NCBI GenBank assembly: GCA_964537555.1
Contig: CAZIAD010000024.1
Location: forward strand, 1 to 51,712
Source: CAYRWR01 sp964537555
Lineage (GTDB): Bacteria; Spirochaetota; Brevinematia; Brevinematales; CAYRWR01
Length of the DNA stretch: 51,712 nt
Direction: 5' to 3'
In this document: in pieces, positions 24,324 to 31,835 of the stretch
How the letters are laid out: every line of letters starts with the position of its first letter
Numbering within the stretch: position 1 is the stretch's first letter
The notes under the pieces: generated by a model
Database searches by the model: none
Seen by the model: the letters and a program-made list of their open reading frames with translations, nothing else
Told to the model about the DNA's origin: nothing
Made by a program: the position numbers and the translations under genes

Positions 24324-25913
24324 TTGAGCAGGATCAATTCTTTTATCATGGAACTGGAAGCACAACGCCTCATCCAGGAACAGAAATACGACGAAGCCCT
24401 TCCGCTCTTAAAAAAGGCATTAACTACCGGAGAGTATATCTCCCGGGAGATCATACTGCAGAATATCGCACTTTGCTATATCAAAATGGATGGATTCAGA
24501 GAAGCCCTGCCCTATCTGGAACAGGTGATCAACATCAATGAACAGAACACCAGCGCACAATACAACCTGGCCTATTCCTATTATCAATTAGAAGATTTTA
24601 AAAAGTCCTGTAAAATATTTAAGAACCTGGAACAATATGAAGGTATTACTCCGGATATAGCCTATCACTTATCATTATGCCTGGTATTGGACGGGCAGCT
24701 TAAAGAAGCTGAAGGATATTTCAGCTATATTATAGAAAACTATCCCAACCCTGACCTGATCTATAATCTGGGGCTGGAGCTCATCCATCGAGGCCATTCA
24801 CAGGCATCACGAAACATGTTTATAGCTTATCTGAATAATTATCAGAATGATATAGACGCAACTTTTGGACTGGGGATCGCCTATATAGAATGTAAAGAGC
24901 ATTTTAAAGCCATAGAGTGCCTGGAGAGAGTCATAAAATGGGACCCGGATAAGTATGTCAGTGCCTATACCATGCTGGGAGTGGCCTATTTCCAGACAGG
25001 GAAAATAAAAGAAGCCTATACTCATATCAGGACGGCCATCAGTAAAGACGAACGCTCCTATGAATCCTGGTATTATCTGGGAATTATCTATGAGCAGGGA
25101 AAACAGATCACTGAAGCTATCAAAGCATTTAACAAAGCCAGTGAATTAAACCCTGATTCCTATGAAGTATGGGAACACCTTGGTTTTATATATTTCAACC
25201 AACAGGAGTATAATCAAGCCAGAGCCGCTTTTAAAAAAGCATACCTTCTTTCAAAGAGCAGTAAATATGCGTACCAGATCGCCCTGATCTATATGATTCA
25301 GGAGAACTATAAGACTGCTGTAGACTACTTCACTCTTTCCATGGAAGAGGATACCCTACAGGATTCTCTGGAAAATATCTCCATTTGCTACTATCATCTT
25401 AAAGAATATTCCAAGGTGATCGATATTCTGGGGAATCTGGACGAAGAAAAACTCAATAAAGCCATCCTGCACTTCATTCTGGGTAGTTCCTATATGAAAC
25501 TGGGTAATAATACCGAATCCCGGAAAAGACTGACCCTGGGTCATAAAAGATTTCCTTCAGAAGTCAATATTTTATATAATCTCGGACTGCTTGAAGCCAA
25601 TTCGGAAAACTTTCAGGAAGCCAGCCGCTTTTTTGAAAATGCCCTCATCATTAATCGCAGCCCGGAGATTCTCTATGCCCTTGCTTTATCCAAGATGCAA
25701 ATGAAGGATACCCAGGAAGCAGTCACCTATCTAGATGAGTATCAGTTGTATATCGAAAAAGATGAAGATACCCTGTATAAGCTGGGGCTTATGTTTCTCC
25801 AGTTAAAAGCCGTGCCCCATGCCATCTCAGCCTTTCAAAAAGTGTTATCCCTCAATCCTGAACATAATAAAGCCCACAAATACCTGAGAGAACTGGAGTC
25901 CAGTCATGATTAA
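24324..25913 (+). CDS. Large TPR protein
   Basis: A 529-residue protein almost wholly made of tetratricopeptide repeats, about fourteen 34-residue units. Examples are EALPYLEQVININEQN, AIKAFNKASELNPDSYEVW and AISAFQKVLSLNPEHNKA. No signal peptide is visible, so it is probably cytoplasmic. It begins with TTG directly after the previous stop, with GGAGG upstream; the ATG at 24348 is an alternative. It would act as a protein-binding scaffold. The following lipoprotein gene overlaps it by eight bases. Confidence 0.85.
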   Translation: MSRINSFIMELEAQRLIQEQKYDEALPLLKKALTTGEYISREIILQNIALCYIKMDGFREALPYLEQVININEQNTSAQYNLAYSYYQLEDFKKSCKIFKNLEQYEGITPDIAYHLSLCLVLDGQLKEAEGYFSYIIENYPNPDLIYNLGLELIHRGHSQASRNMFIAYLNNYQNDIDATFGLGIAYIECKEHFKAIECLERVIKWDPDKYVSAYTMLGVAYFQTGKIKEAYTHIRTAISKDERSYESWYYLGIIYEQGKQITEAIKAFNKASELNPDSYEVWEHLGFIYFNQQEYNQARAAFKKAYLLSKSSKYAYQIALIYMIQENYKTAVDYFTLSMEEDTLQDSLENISICYYHLKEYSKVIDILGNLDEEKLNKAILHFILGSSYMKLGNNTESRKRLTLGHKRFPSEVNILYNLGLLEANSENFQEASRFFENALIINRSPEILYALALSKMQMKDTQEAVTYLDEYQLYIEKDEDTLYKLGLMFLQLKAVPHAISAFQKVLSLNPEHNKAHKYLRELESSHD

Positions 25914-27066
25914 GATCAGATGGACTATGCTGATTATTTCATTGCTGAGTATCAGCTGTACCCAGGAGCATCTGGTATTAGCTAAAAATCTGAATAAGGC
26001 AGAGCTGATATCTATAAATCAAATACTGGAAGAATCCGGACTTAAAGCCGAAAAGACTCAGGTTATAGTGAAAACAAACACGGTCAATAAGACAAAAGTG
26101 AATAAGCAGACCAATACTAAAAAACCTCCGGCTGTCAACAGCAGTACTACCACCCTTAAAATTCCTCAGGGAGAAGAATTCTCCATTAATCTGGATAGCA
26201 GAAATGCCTTTATTGTTTTAAAATCAATATCGGGCGATCTGAAATTTTTAAATACAAAATCCAATCCTGATAAAGGTTTTTTTCTGTTTTTAATGGGTAA
26301 TAACAACTCTTTGGTCAGTTTTTTTGTATATGATCTCAGCGGGATTTTAAGAAAAAAGATCAATTATCAGGTCCATGCTTTGGACGCCTTAAATAAGACT
26401 GACAGCAAAACAAACAGTACCCTGGTATTGGATAACACCAAAAAGAACAATGAACCGGAAATAAATAAAAATTCTGACGTGGCAAAGACTATCCTGCGAA
26501 ATCTGGAAGGAAAGTCAATCCGGGAGAAAATCAAATTACTGGAAAAAGATATGGAAAGCCCGGAGATCACTGATGCAGATAAACAGGTCTTACTCAAGGA
26601 GCTCACCAGGATCTATCTGGATGATTATTCATTTTCCAAGGCTAAGGATAGTATTGAAAAAATCCAGGACTCTAAATGGACTGATTACCTGAACGGCCTA
26701 TACTACCACAGAAAAAAGCAATACAACCTGGCCTTACAGTATTACATCAAGACTCTGGATACCAATCCTGACTTTAAAGAAGAGTATATCCCCCAGATCA
26801 TAGATCTGCTATCCAAACTGGGAAATATTGAACTAAGTATCATAGAAAAACTGGAAAAACAGAACCAGACTCTTGCCGATGACTTCAAGGATAATTATGC
26901 ATTGAATCAGATAGGGATAGCCCTGATCTATTCACAAAATATGGAAATAGAGAAATCAGAAAAAATATTAAAAAATATTATCGAGGGAGATTATTCTTTC
27001 GGTGTCATCAGGACTGCGGAAGACAGCCTGAAGGAACTGAAAAAAGAATTTCTTGACTATCGATAA
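25906..27066 (+). CDS. Lipoprotein with C-terminal TPR-like region
   Basis: A 386-residue protein with a lipoprotein signal peptide (lipobox SISC, Cys19). A Lys/Thr/Asn-rich linker (about 45-80) follows. Next comes a beta-rich domain (about 85-155) with IPQGEEFSINLDSRNAFIVL, then a helical C-terminal half with TPR-like units such as GLYYHRKKQYNLALQYYIK. It overlaps the previous TPR gene, so the two are coupled. The partner and role are unknown. It may connect an envelope structure with scaffolding proteins. Confidence 0.72.
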   Translation: MIKIRWTMLIISLLSISCTQEHLVLAKNLNKAELISINQILEESGLKAEKTQVIVKTNTVNKTKVNKQTNTKKPPAVNSSTTTLKIPQGEEFSINLDSRNAFIVLKSISGDLKFLNTKSNPDKGFFLFLMGNNNSLVSFFVYDLSGILRKKINYQVHALDALNKTDSKTNSTLVLDNTKKNNEPEINKNSDVAKTILRNLEGKSIREKIKLLEKDMESPEITDADKQVLLKELTRIYLDDYSFSKAKDSIEKIQDSKWTDYLNGLYYHRKKQYNLALQYYIKTLDTNPDFKEEYIPQIIDLLSKLGNIELSIIEKLEKQNQTLADDFKDNYALNQIGIALIYSQNMEIEKSEKILKNIIEGDYSFGVIRTAEDSLKELKKEFLDYR

Positions 27067-27075
27067 GGGGGAAAA

Positions 27076-28125
27076 ATGGACCTGATTAAAGGTATTGAAA
27101 AATTTGTAGAAAAACCTTCCGCGGATCGTCTTGAGATCATAAAGGAGATGCAGCATTTCAAGATCATGGGACAATCTGATGCCATCACTAATGCTTTCCA
27201 TAAAGCGAAAAAATCTTCTGCTTCAAATGCCAATATTTTGATACAGGGAGAAAGTGGTACCGGTAAAGAGCTGTTTGCTCTGGCTACTCATTATATGAGT
27301 AAAAGACAGGAAGGCCCTCTGGTAAAACTGAACTGTGCTGCTATACCTGAGACACTGCTGGAAAGTGAATTATTCGGGTATGAAAAAGGGGCCTTTACAG
27401 GGGCTACCAAAAAGAAGATTGGGAAATTTGAACATGCTACCGGTGGTACTATTTTCCTGGATGAGATCGGTGAGATGAGCCTGTCCCTTCAGGCTAAAAT
27501 GCTGCGCGTGATCGAAGATAAGAATATCGCCCATGTGGGGGGTCTGGAGACTATTCAGATCGATGTCCGCATCATCTCAGCTACCAATCTGGACCTGTGG
27601 CAGGAAGTTTCCAAATCCAAATTCCGTGAAGACCTCTACTACCGTCTTAATGTGATCTACCTCCACCTCCCTCCCCTGCGTGACCGCAGAGATGATATAC
27701 CTATGCTTATCGACTTCTTTATCAAGCGATACATGAGCATCGAAAATATTAAGATAAGCTCTATCGATGAGGAAGTGGTTAAATTACTCATATCATTCAA
27801 CTGGCCTGGAAATGTACGGCAACTGGAAAATGTACTGCATCATGCCATGATCATGACTGATAATGAGAAACTGACTCTGGATGATATACCGGAAAGCATC
27901 TTCTCATCCACTCCTGCTCCGCAGGAAAGCAGTTCCGGTAACCTCTCGGGATACATTAAGAAAGATAATGTGATCATCACTGATCTGGATCTGGAGGAAA
28001 TGGAAAAATCACAGATCCTGAAAGCTCTGGAAAAAGCCCGCTGGAAGATGTCCAAGGCTGCAGAACTATTGGGCATACACAGAAATACCCTCACACAGAA
28101 GATGAAGAAATACCGCTTAAAATAA
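27076..28125 (+). CDS. Sigma-54-dependent transcriptional activator lacking a receiver
   Basis: An NtrC-type activator of 349 residues. A roughly 28-residue N-terminal tail replaces the usual sensory domain. The AAA+ domain has Walker A GESGTGKE at 58-65, an intact sigma-54-contacting GAFTGA at 105-110 and Walker B FLDEIGEM. A Fis-type helix-turn-helix (AAELLGIHRNTLTQKM) ends the protein. Without a receiver it is probably controlled by its level or by a partner protein. It implies that the cell has RpoN. No sigma-54 promoter (TGGCAC-N5-TTGC) was found near it by eye. GGGGG precedes the ATG. Confidence 0.92.
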   Translation: MDLIKGIEKFVEKPSADRLEIIKEMQHFKIMGQSDAITNAFHKAKKSSASNANILIQGESGTGKELFALATHYMSKRQEGPLVKLNCAAIPETLLESELFGYEKGAFTGATKKKIGKFEHATGGTIFLDEIGEMSLSLQAKMLRVIEDKNIAHVGGLETIQIDVRIISATNLDLWQEVSKSKFREDLYYRLNVIYLHLPPLRDRRDDIPMLIDFFIKRYMSIENIKISSIDEEVVKLLISFNWPGNVRQLENVLHHAMIMTDNEKLTLDDIPESIFSSTPAPQESSSGNLSGYIKKDNVIITDLDLEEMEKSQILKALEKARWKMSKAAELLGIHRNTLTQKMKKYRLK

Positions 28126-28127
28126 AT

Positions 28128-28697
28128 TCAATAACCCAAACGAATCAACTGGTCATGATAAAAATCGATCCCTTCCTGGTGAAGGGGTCGTTTCTTTTTC
28201 AGGACCCATTTATTTTTTTCTATAGCAATAGCCAGCACAGCCTGTTCAAAATCTGTAAAAGCCAGATCCGTCATTTTTCTGGTTTTCTTCAGATTTCTGC
28301 CTGGCTCTATATAATCACATACGAAAAGGGCCCGGGCCAGTATTCCCATTCCTGGGGCACCCGTGGGATGTACCCTGATGGCCTCTATTATCTCCGGGTC
28401 AGTGATTCCAAAATCCCGGGTTGCCATAAACGCCCCTATTCGGGCATGTATGACCGCCGGTACCCTTCTATCCTCATCGCTAATGGGGACACTATATTTT
28501 TCAGAATAACTCATCATGTCACTAATACTCATATACTTTGCACAGTCGTGCAATAACGCAGCTGTGCTTAAGCGCTCCTGATCCAGGGCCAGCTTTTGGG
28601 CCAGTTTTTGGGCTGTTTCCACGACTCCCAGTACATGACTGAATCTCTCCTGAGTAAGTCTCGACTGTATCTCATTAGTCATTTCTTCAAAATTCAT
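28128..28697 (-). CDS. yqeK: YqeK-family HD phosphohydrolase
   Basis: A 189-residue HD-domain protein. HDCAK near residue 49, VIHARIGAFMA near 82, and HPTGAPGM followed by CDYIEPGRN match YqeK. YqeK is a symmetrical diadenosine tetraphosphate hydrolase usually paired with nadD and rsfS, neither of which is here. It converges with the sigma-54 activator gene with only two bases between the stops, and its 3' end carries a terminator hairpin for the opposite strand. It is transcribed divergently from rpmE. Confidence 0.85.
   Translation of the reverse strand: MNFEEMTNEIQSRLTQERFSHVLGVVETAQKLAQKLALDQERLSTAALLHDCAKYMSISDMMSYSEKYSVPISDEDRRVPAVIHARIGAFMATRDFGITDPEIIEAIRVHPTGAPGMGILARALFVCDYIEPGRNLKKTRKMTDLAFTDFEQAVLAIAIEKNKWVLKKKRPLHQEGIDFYHDQLIRLGY
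28167..28200 (+). terminator. Terminator of the sigma-54 activator operon, inside yqeK
   Basis: GATCCCTTC, a five-base loop, GAAGGGGTC (one G-U pair), then GTTTCTTTTTC on the plus strand. It lies 42 bases past the activator's stop. The hairpin is coding sequence for the C-terminus of YqeK on the other strand, so the two genes overlap in their transcripts. Confidence 0.5.
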
Positions 28698-28779
28698 ATT
28701 ACTTATCCTGTCTGTGATCTATAATATCTATAAACTATTTTATAGGTAAATAATAATATTTTCAAGTATCCCTTAGCAT

Positions 28780-28808
28780 TTGACTTATTTAACAAAAGTG
28801 CTTATAAT
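28780..28808 (+). promoter_or_regulatory. rpmE promoter
   Basis: TTGACT at 28780-28785, a 17-base spacer and TATAAT at 28803-28808, nearly consensus. It lies 29 bases before the rpmE start and is the strongest plus-strand promoter in the window, as expected for a ribosomal protein gene. Confidence 0.85.
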
Positions 28809-28837
28809 CTTCTATCAATAAGTAAGAGGAGTACCTT

Positions 28838-29038
28838 ATGAAAGCCGGTATTCACCCTGAAGTATTTGATACCAAAGTCAAGTGTACCTGCGGGGAAGAG
28901 TTTGTAATTCGTTCCACAGCAGCAGAAATACACGTTGAAGTATGTTCCAAGTGTCATCCTTTCTACACAGGTCAGAAACGTAACCTGGATAGAGGCGGCA
29001 TGGTAGAGCGCTTCAATAAGAGATACGGTCTCAAATAA
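28838..29038 (+). CDS. rpmE: 50S ribosomal protein L31
   Basis: A 66-residue L31 with the zinc-binding cysteines intact: CTCGEEF near 12 and CSKCHPFYTG near 35. This is the zinc-containing form, so zinc-free paralogues may exist elsewhere. AAGAGGAG precedes the ATG. It is followed without a gap by xseA (TAAATG), which probably depends on it for translation. Confidence 0.95.
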   Translation: MKAGIHPEVFDTKVKCTCGEEFVIRSTAAEIHVEVCSKCHPFYTGQKRNLDRGGMVERFNKRYGLK

Positions 29039-30283
29039 ATGAATTCAGATGCTCAAACGGCGCTCTCTGTGAGCGCCGTTGCTGAGCTTATCCGGAACCT
29101 CATCTCTCAGAGCATATCTAAGATATGGATCAGGGGAGAAGTCTCAAATCTCAAATTCCAGAAAAACGGCAACATTTACTTCTCTGTAAAAGATGATAAA
29201 TCCAAACTGAATGCTCTGATCATGAATTTTTCCAAAGCCCGAAAAGATGCAGACAAACTTAAAGACGGCATGGAAATACTGATACTGGGTAATGTCTCTT
29301 ATTACACAAAAGAAGGATATATCTCTGTTTTTGTAGATGCCCTGGAATTTATGGGGGAAGGCCTGCTGAAACAGCGATTTGAAGAGCTGAAGATCCGCCT
29401 GCATAAAGAAGGGCTATTCGCCCAGAATCTCAAAAAGCCCATCCCCGCTTTTCCCAGGGTGGTAGGTGTGATCACTTCACCCAGCGGAGCCGCCATACAG
29501 GATATCCTGCAGGTAACGGGACGCCGATTCTCTAATGTCCATATAGTGATATTTCCGGTAGCCGTCCAGGGAGATAAGGCGGCTTATGAGATCAGCCGGG
29601 GCATAGCCCTGGCAAATAAATACGGCAAAGATAAGATCGATGTACTCATAGTGGGACGGGGTGGCGGTGCCCTGGAAGACCTCTGGTGCTTCAATGAAGA
29701 AGTAGTAGCCCGGGCCATCTTTAACAGTGAGATCCCGGTCATCTCAGCGGTAGGGCACGAAATAGATTTTACTATAGCCGATTTCGTATCGGATCAGAGA
29801 GCCCCTACTCCCTCAGCTGCAGCCGAGCTGGTAGTACGGGATAAGCAGGAGACTGTACGCCATCTCACTAATCTAAAGGATCGTCTGGAATACAATATCA
29901 ACAATATTCTGGAAGGCATTCACTTTCTGCTGGAGAAAAACGGGAAAGACTATTTTAAAAAACAACTCAGCGCCAGACTTTCCGACCTGAGCCTGCAGAC
30001 CGATAATCTGACGATCCGGTTCCAAAACCAGATGAGCAATTATTTTAAGAATCTGAGATATACCATAAGATTACATACAGAAAAACTGTCCACCCTCAAC
30101 CCCTGGAACACTCTGTCCAGAGGATATTCGGTGACATTTAAAGAAGACTCTCAGGGCAATAGGATCCCGATAAAAGACTGTGAAGGCATACAAAAGGGAG
30201 ATACAATCCACACTGTTCTGCACAAAGGAGAACTGGAATCCAGTATTACACATATACACAAAAAAAATAATAGCCACAAGTGA
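29039..30283 (+). CDS. xseA: Exodeoxyribonuclease VII large subunit
   Basis: A 414-residue catalytic subunit of a single-strand DNA exonuclease. The N-terminal OB-fold has IWIRGEVSNLKF near 22-33. The nuclease core has VVGVITSPSGAAIQD, DVLIVGRGGGALEDLWCFNEE and VGHEIDFTIADFVSD. The C-terminal coiled coil is shorter than in E. coli. The start codon follows the rpmE stop directly and has no ribosome binding site of its own. The small subunit gene xseB, often next to xseA, is not here. Confidence 0.94.
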   Translation: MNSDAQTALSVSAVAELIRNLISQSISKIWIRGEVSNLKFQKNGNIYFSVKDDKSKLNALIMNFSKARKDADKLKDGMEILILGNVSYYTKEGYISVFVDALEFMGEGLLKQRFEELKIRLHKEGLFAQNLKKPIPAFPRVVGVITSPSGAAIQDILQVTGRRFSNVHIVIFPVAVQGDKAAYEISRGIALANKYGKDKIDVLIVGRGGGALEDLWCFNEEVVARAIFNSEIPVISAVGHEIDFTIADFVSDQRAPTPSAAAELVVRDKQETVRHLTNLKDRLEYNINNILEGIHFLLEKNGKDYFKKQLSARLSDLSLQTDNLTIRFQNQMSNYFKNLRYTIRLHTEKLSTLNPWNTLSRGYSVTFKEDSQGNRIPIKDCEGIQKGDTIHTVLHKGELESSITHIHKKNNSHK

Positions 30284-30291
30284 GGCAATTC

Positions 30292-31068
30292 ATGCTAAAA
30301 GATGGAGATATGGTACTACTGTATCATGAGAAAAACAATTTTATGATACCATATAAAGACAATCAATCATTTTCAACCCATAAAGGCAGTGTCAAGATGG
30401 AAGGGGATCTGGATTACGGTGACAGGATCCTTTCCAATACCGGAGAGGAATTCTATCTGCTTCGGCCCAGCCTCACAGACTGGATGATGAAAGTCAGACG
30501 CGCTACTACTATCATATACCCCAAAGACGCAGGTACATTGATCATGGAAATGGGCATCCAAAATGGATCCAGAGTCATAGAGATAGGTTCCGGATCGGGT
30601 TCTTTTACCACTTTACTCTCCCGTATAGTGGGTGACCAGGGCAGGATATATAGCTTTGAACGGAAAGAGGAAAATCAGATACAGGCCCGTAAAAACCTGG
30701 AAAAACTGGGATGCCCCGAAAATGTGGAATTTCTACTGGGTGATCCGGCTGAGACAGAACAAGGCTTCGGCCTGACCGATATAGATGCTGTGTTTCTGGA
30801 TGTACCTGCTCCCTGGCTGCTGGTCCCGGCTGCACAAAGGGCACTCAAAGGAGGGGGGCACCTGGGTTCTCTGTCACCCTGTATAGAGCAGGTCATGCAG
30901 ACTGTGGATGCTATGGAAGAAAACGGCTTTGTCCGTGTCCGCACCCAGGAAAACCTGGTCAGAAATATCCGTGTCAAGAGAGGGCTGACCCGCCCCTATG
31001 ACAGAATGATCGGGCATACGGCCTATCTGCTGTTCGCCCAAAAGATCAACCAGGGAGCAACAGAATGA
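30292..31068 (+). CDS. trmI: tRNA (adenine-58-N1)-methyltransferase
   Basis: The ATG at 30292 is chosen because GAGG lies six bases upstream; a GTG at 30280 overlapping xseA is possible. The product has 258 residues. It shows the TrmI layout: an N-terminal beta domain, then a class I SAM fold with VIEIGSGSGSFTTLLS near 85-100, IYSFERKE, and the catalytic VFLDVPAPWLL with a conserved Asp. It methylates A58 in the tRNA T-loop. It lies in the rpmE operon, four bases overlapping the next gene. Confidence 0.88.
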   Translation: MLKDGDMVLLYHEKNNFMIPYKDNQSFSTHKGSVKMEGDLDYGDRILSNTGEEFYLLRPSLTDWMMKVRRATTIIYPKDAGTLIMEMGIQNGSRVIEIGSGSGSFTTLLSRIVGDQGRIYSFERKEENQIQARKNLEKLGCPENVEFLLGDPAETEQGFGLTDIDAVFLDVPAPWLLVPAAQRALKGGGHLGSLSPCIEQVMQTVDAMEENGFVRVRTQENLVRNIRVKRGLTRPYDRMIGHTAYLLFAQKINQGATE

Positions 31069-31835
31069 AGTCCATCGTAATCTCCTTCTTACTGCTATGT
31101 ATGACCCAGACTTTAATGTCTCTGGATACCGAGCTCATCGAACAAAAGATATATCTGAAAGTCAATGAGCAAAGAAAAAAGAACGGCCTGGCTCCCTATC
31201 AGTATAACCTAAAACTGGAAAAACTGGCTCGCTATCATACAGAGAACATGATACAGCACGATTTTTTCTCTCATACAGACCAGGATGGATATAACCCCGG
31301 GCAGAGAGCTTTGAATCTCATTCCGGAGCTCATCGGGGGGATAGGAGAAAACATTGCCTATAATTATGGAAGCTCTGAAGAAGAAGCTGCCTCTAAACTG
31401 ATGACAGCCTGGATGAATTCTCCCGGACACCGTGCCAATATATTATCCAAAAAGTACAATTACATAGGCATAGGGGTATATCTTTCGGGGGACAGGGTCT
31501 ATTCTACCCAGAATTTTGGAGACCTGATAGCTGAATTAATCAGTATCAGTGATACAGAATTTCAATATGAGAGTACCCTGAAAATGCGCTTCAAGTATCT
31601 GTCAGATTTTGACCATTCTCTGCTCAATATTTTCATTTCATTCCCTGAAAAAAATGCCAAATATTACCTTGAAAACGGAGTGTACTACACAGGCATGGGT
31701 AAATATGTGCCTCAATGGATAGACTCAGATACTTTTGAAATAGATGTCCACCTAAAATATGGTAGAGGGCGTTATCAGCTAAAAATGGGGAAAAGCCCCT
31801 ATTTATATAATGCCTTTGATTTTAAGGTAAAGTAA
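31065..31835 (+). CDS. Secreted CAP-domain protein
   Basis: A 256-residue exported protein with a signal peptide (about 1-19). The CAP/SCP-like domain (about 25-160) has HTENMIQHDFFSHTD, GGIGENIAYN and MNSPGHRANILS, the conserved His and Glu residues of the family. A C-terminal region of about 90 residues is beta-rich and unrecognised. Bacterial members are similar to YkwD and of unclear function; some bind lipids or cell-wall parts. It overlaps trmI by four bases and converges with the MSEP-CTERM gene by 14 bases. Confidence 0.85.
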   Translation: MKSIVISFLLLCMTQTLMSLDTELIEQKIYLKVNEQRKKNGLAPYQYNLKLEKLARYHTENMIQHDFFSHTDQDGYNPGQRALNLIPELIGGIGENIAYNYGSSEEEAASKLMTAWMNSPGHRANILSKKYNYIGIGVYLSGDRVYSTQNFGDLIAELISISDTEFQYESTLKMRFKYLSDFDHSLLNIFISFPEKNAKYYLENGVYYTGMGKYVPQWIDSDTFEIDVHLKYGRGRYQLKMGKSPYLYNAFDFKVK

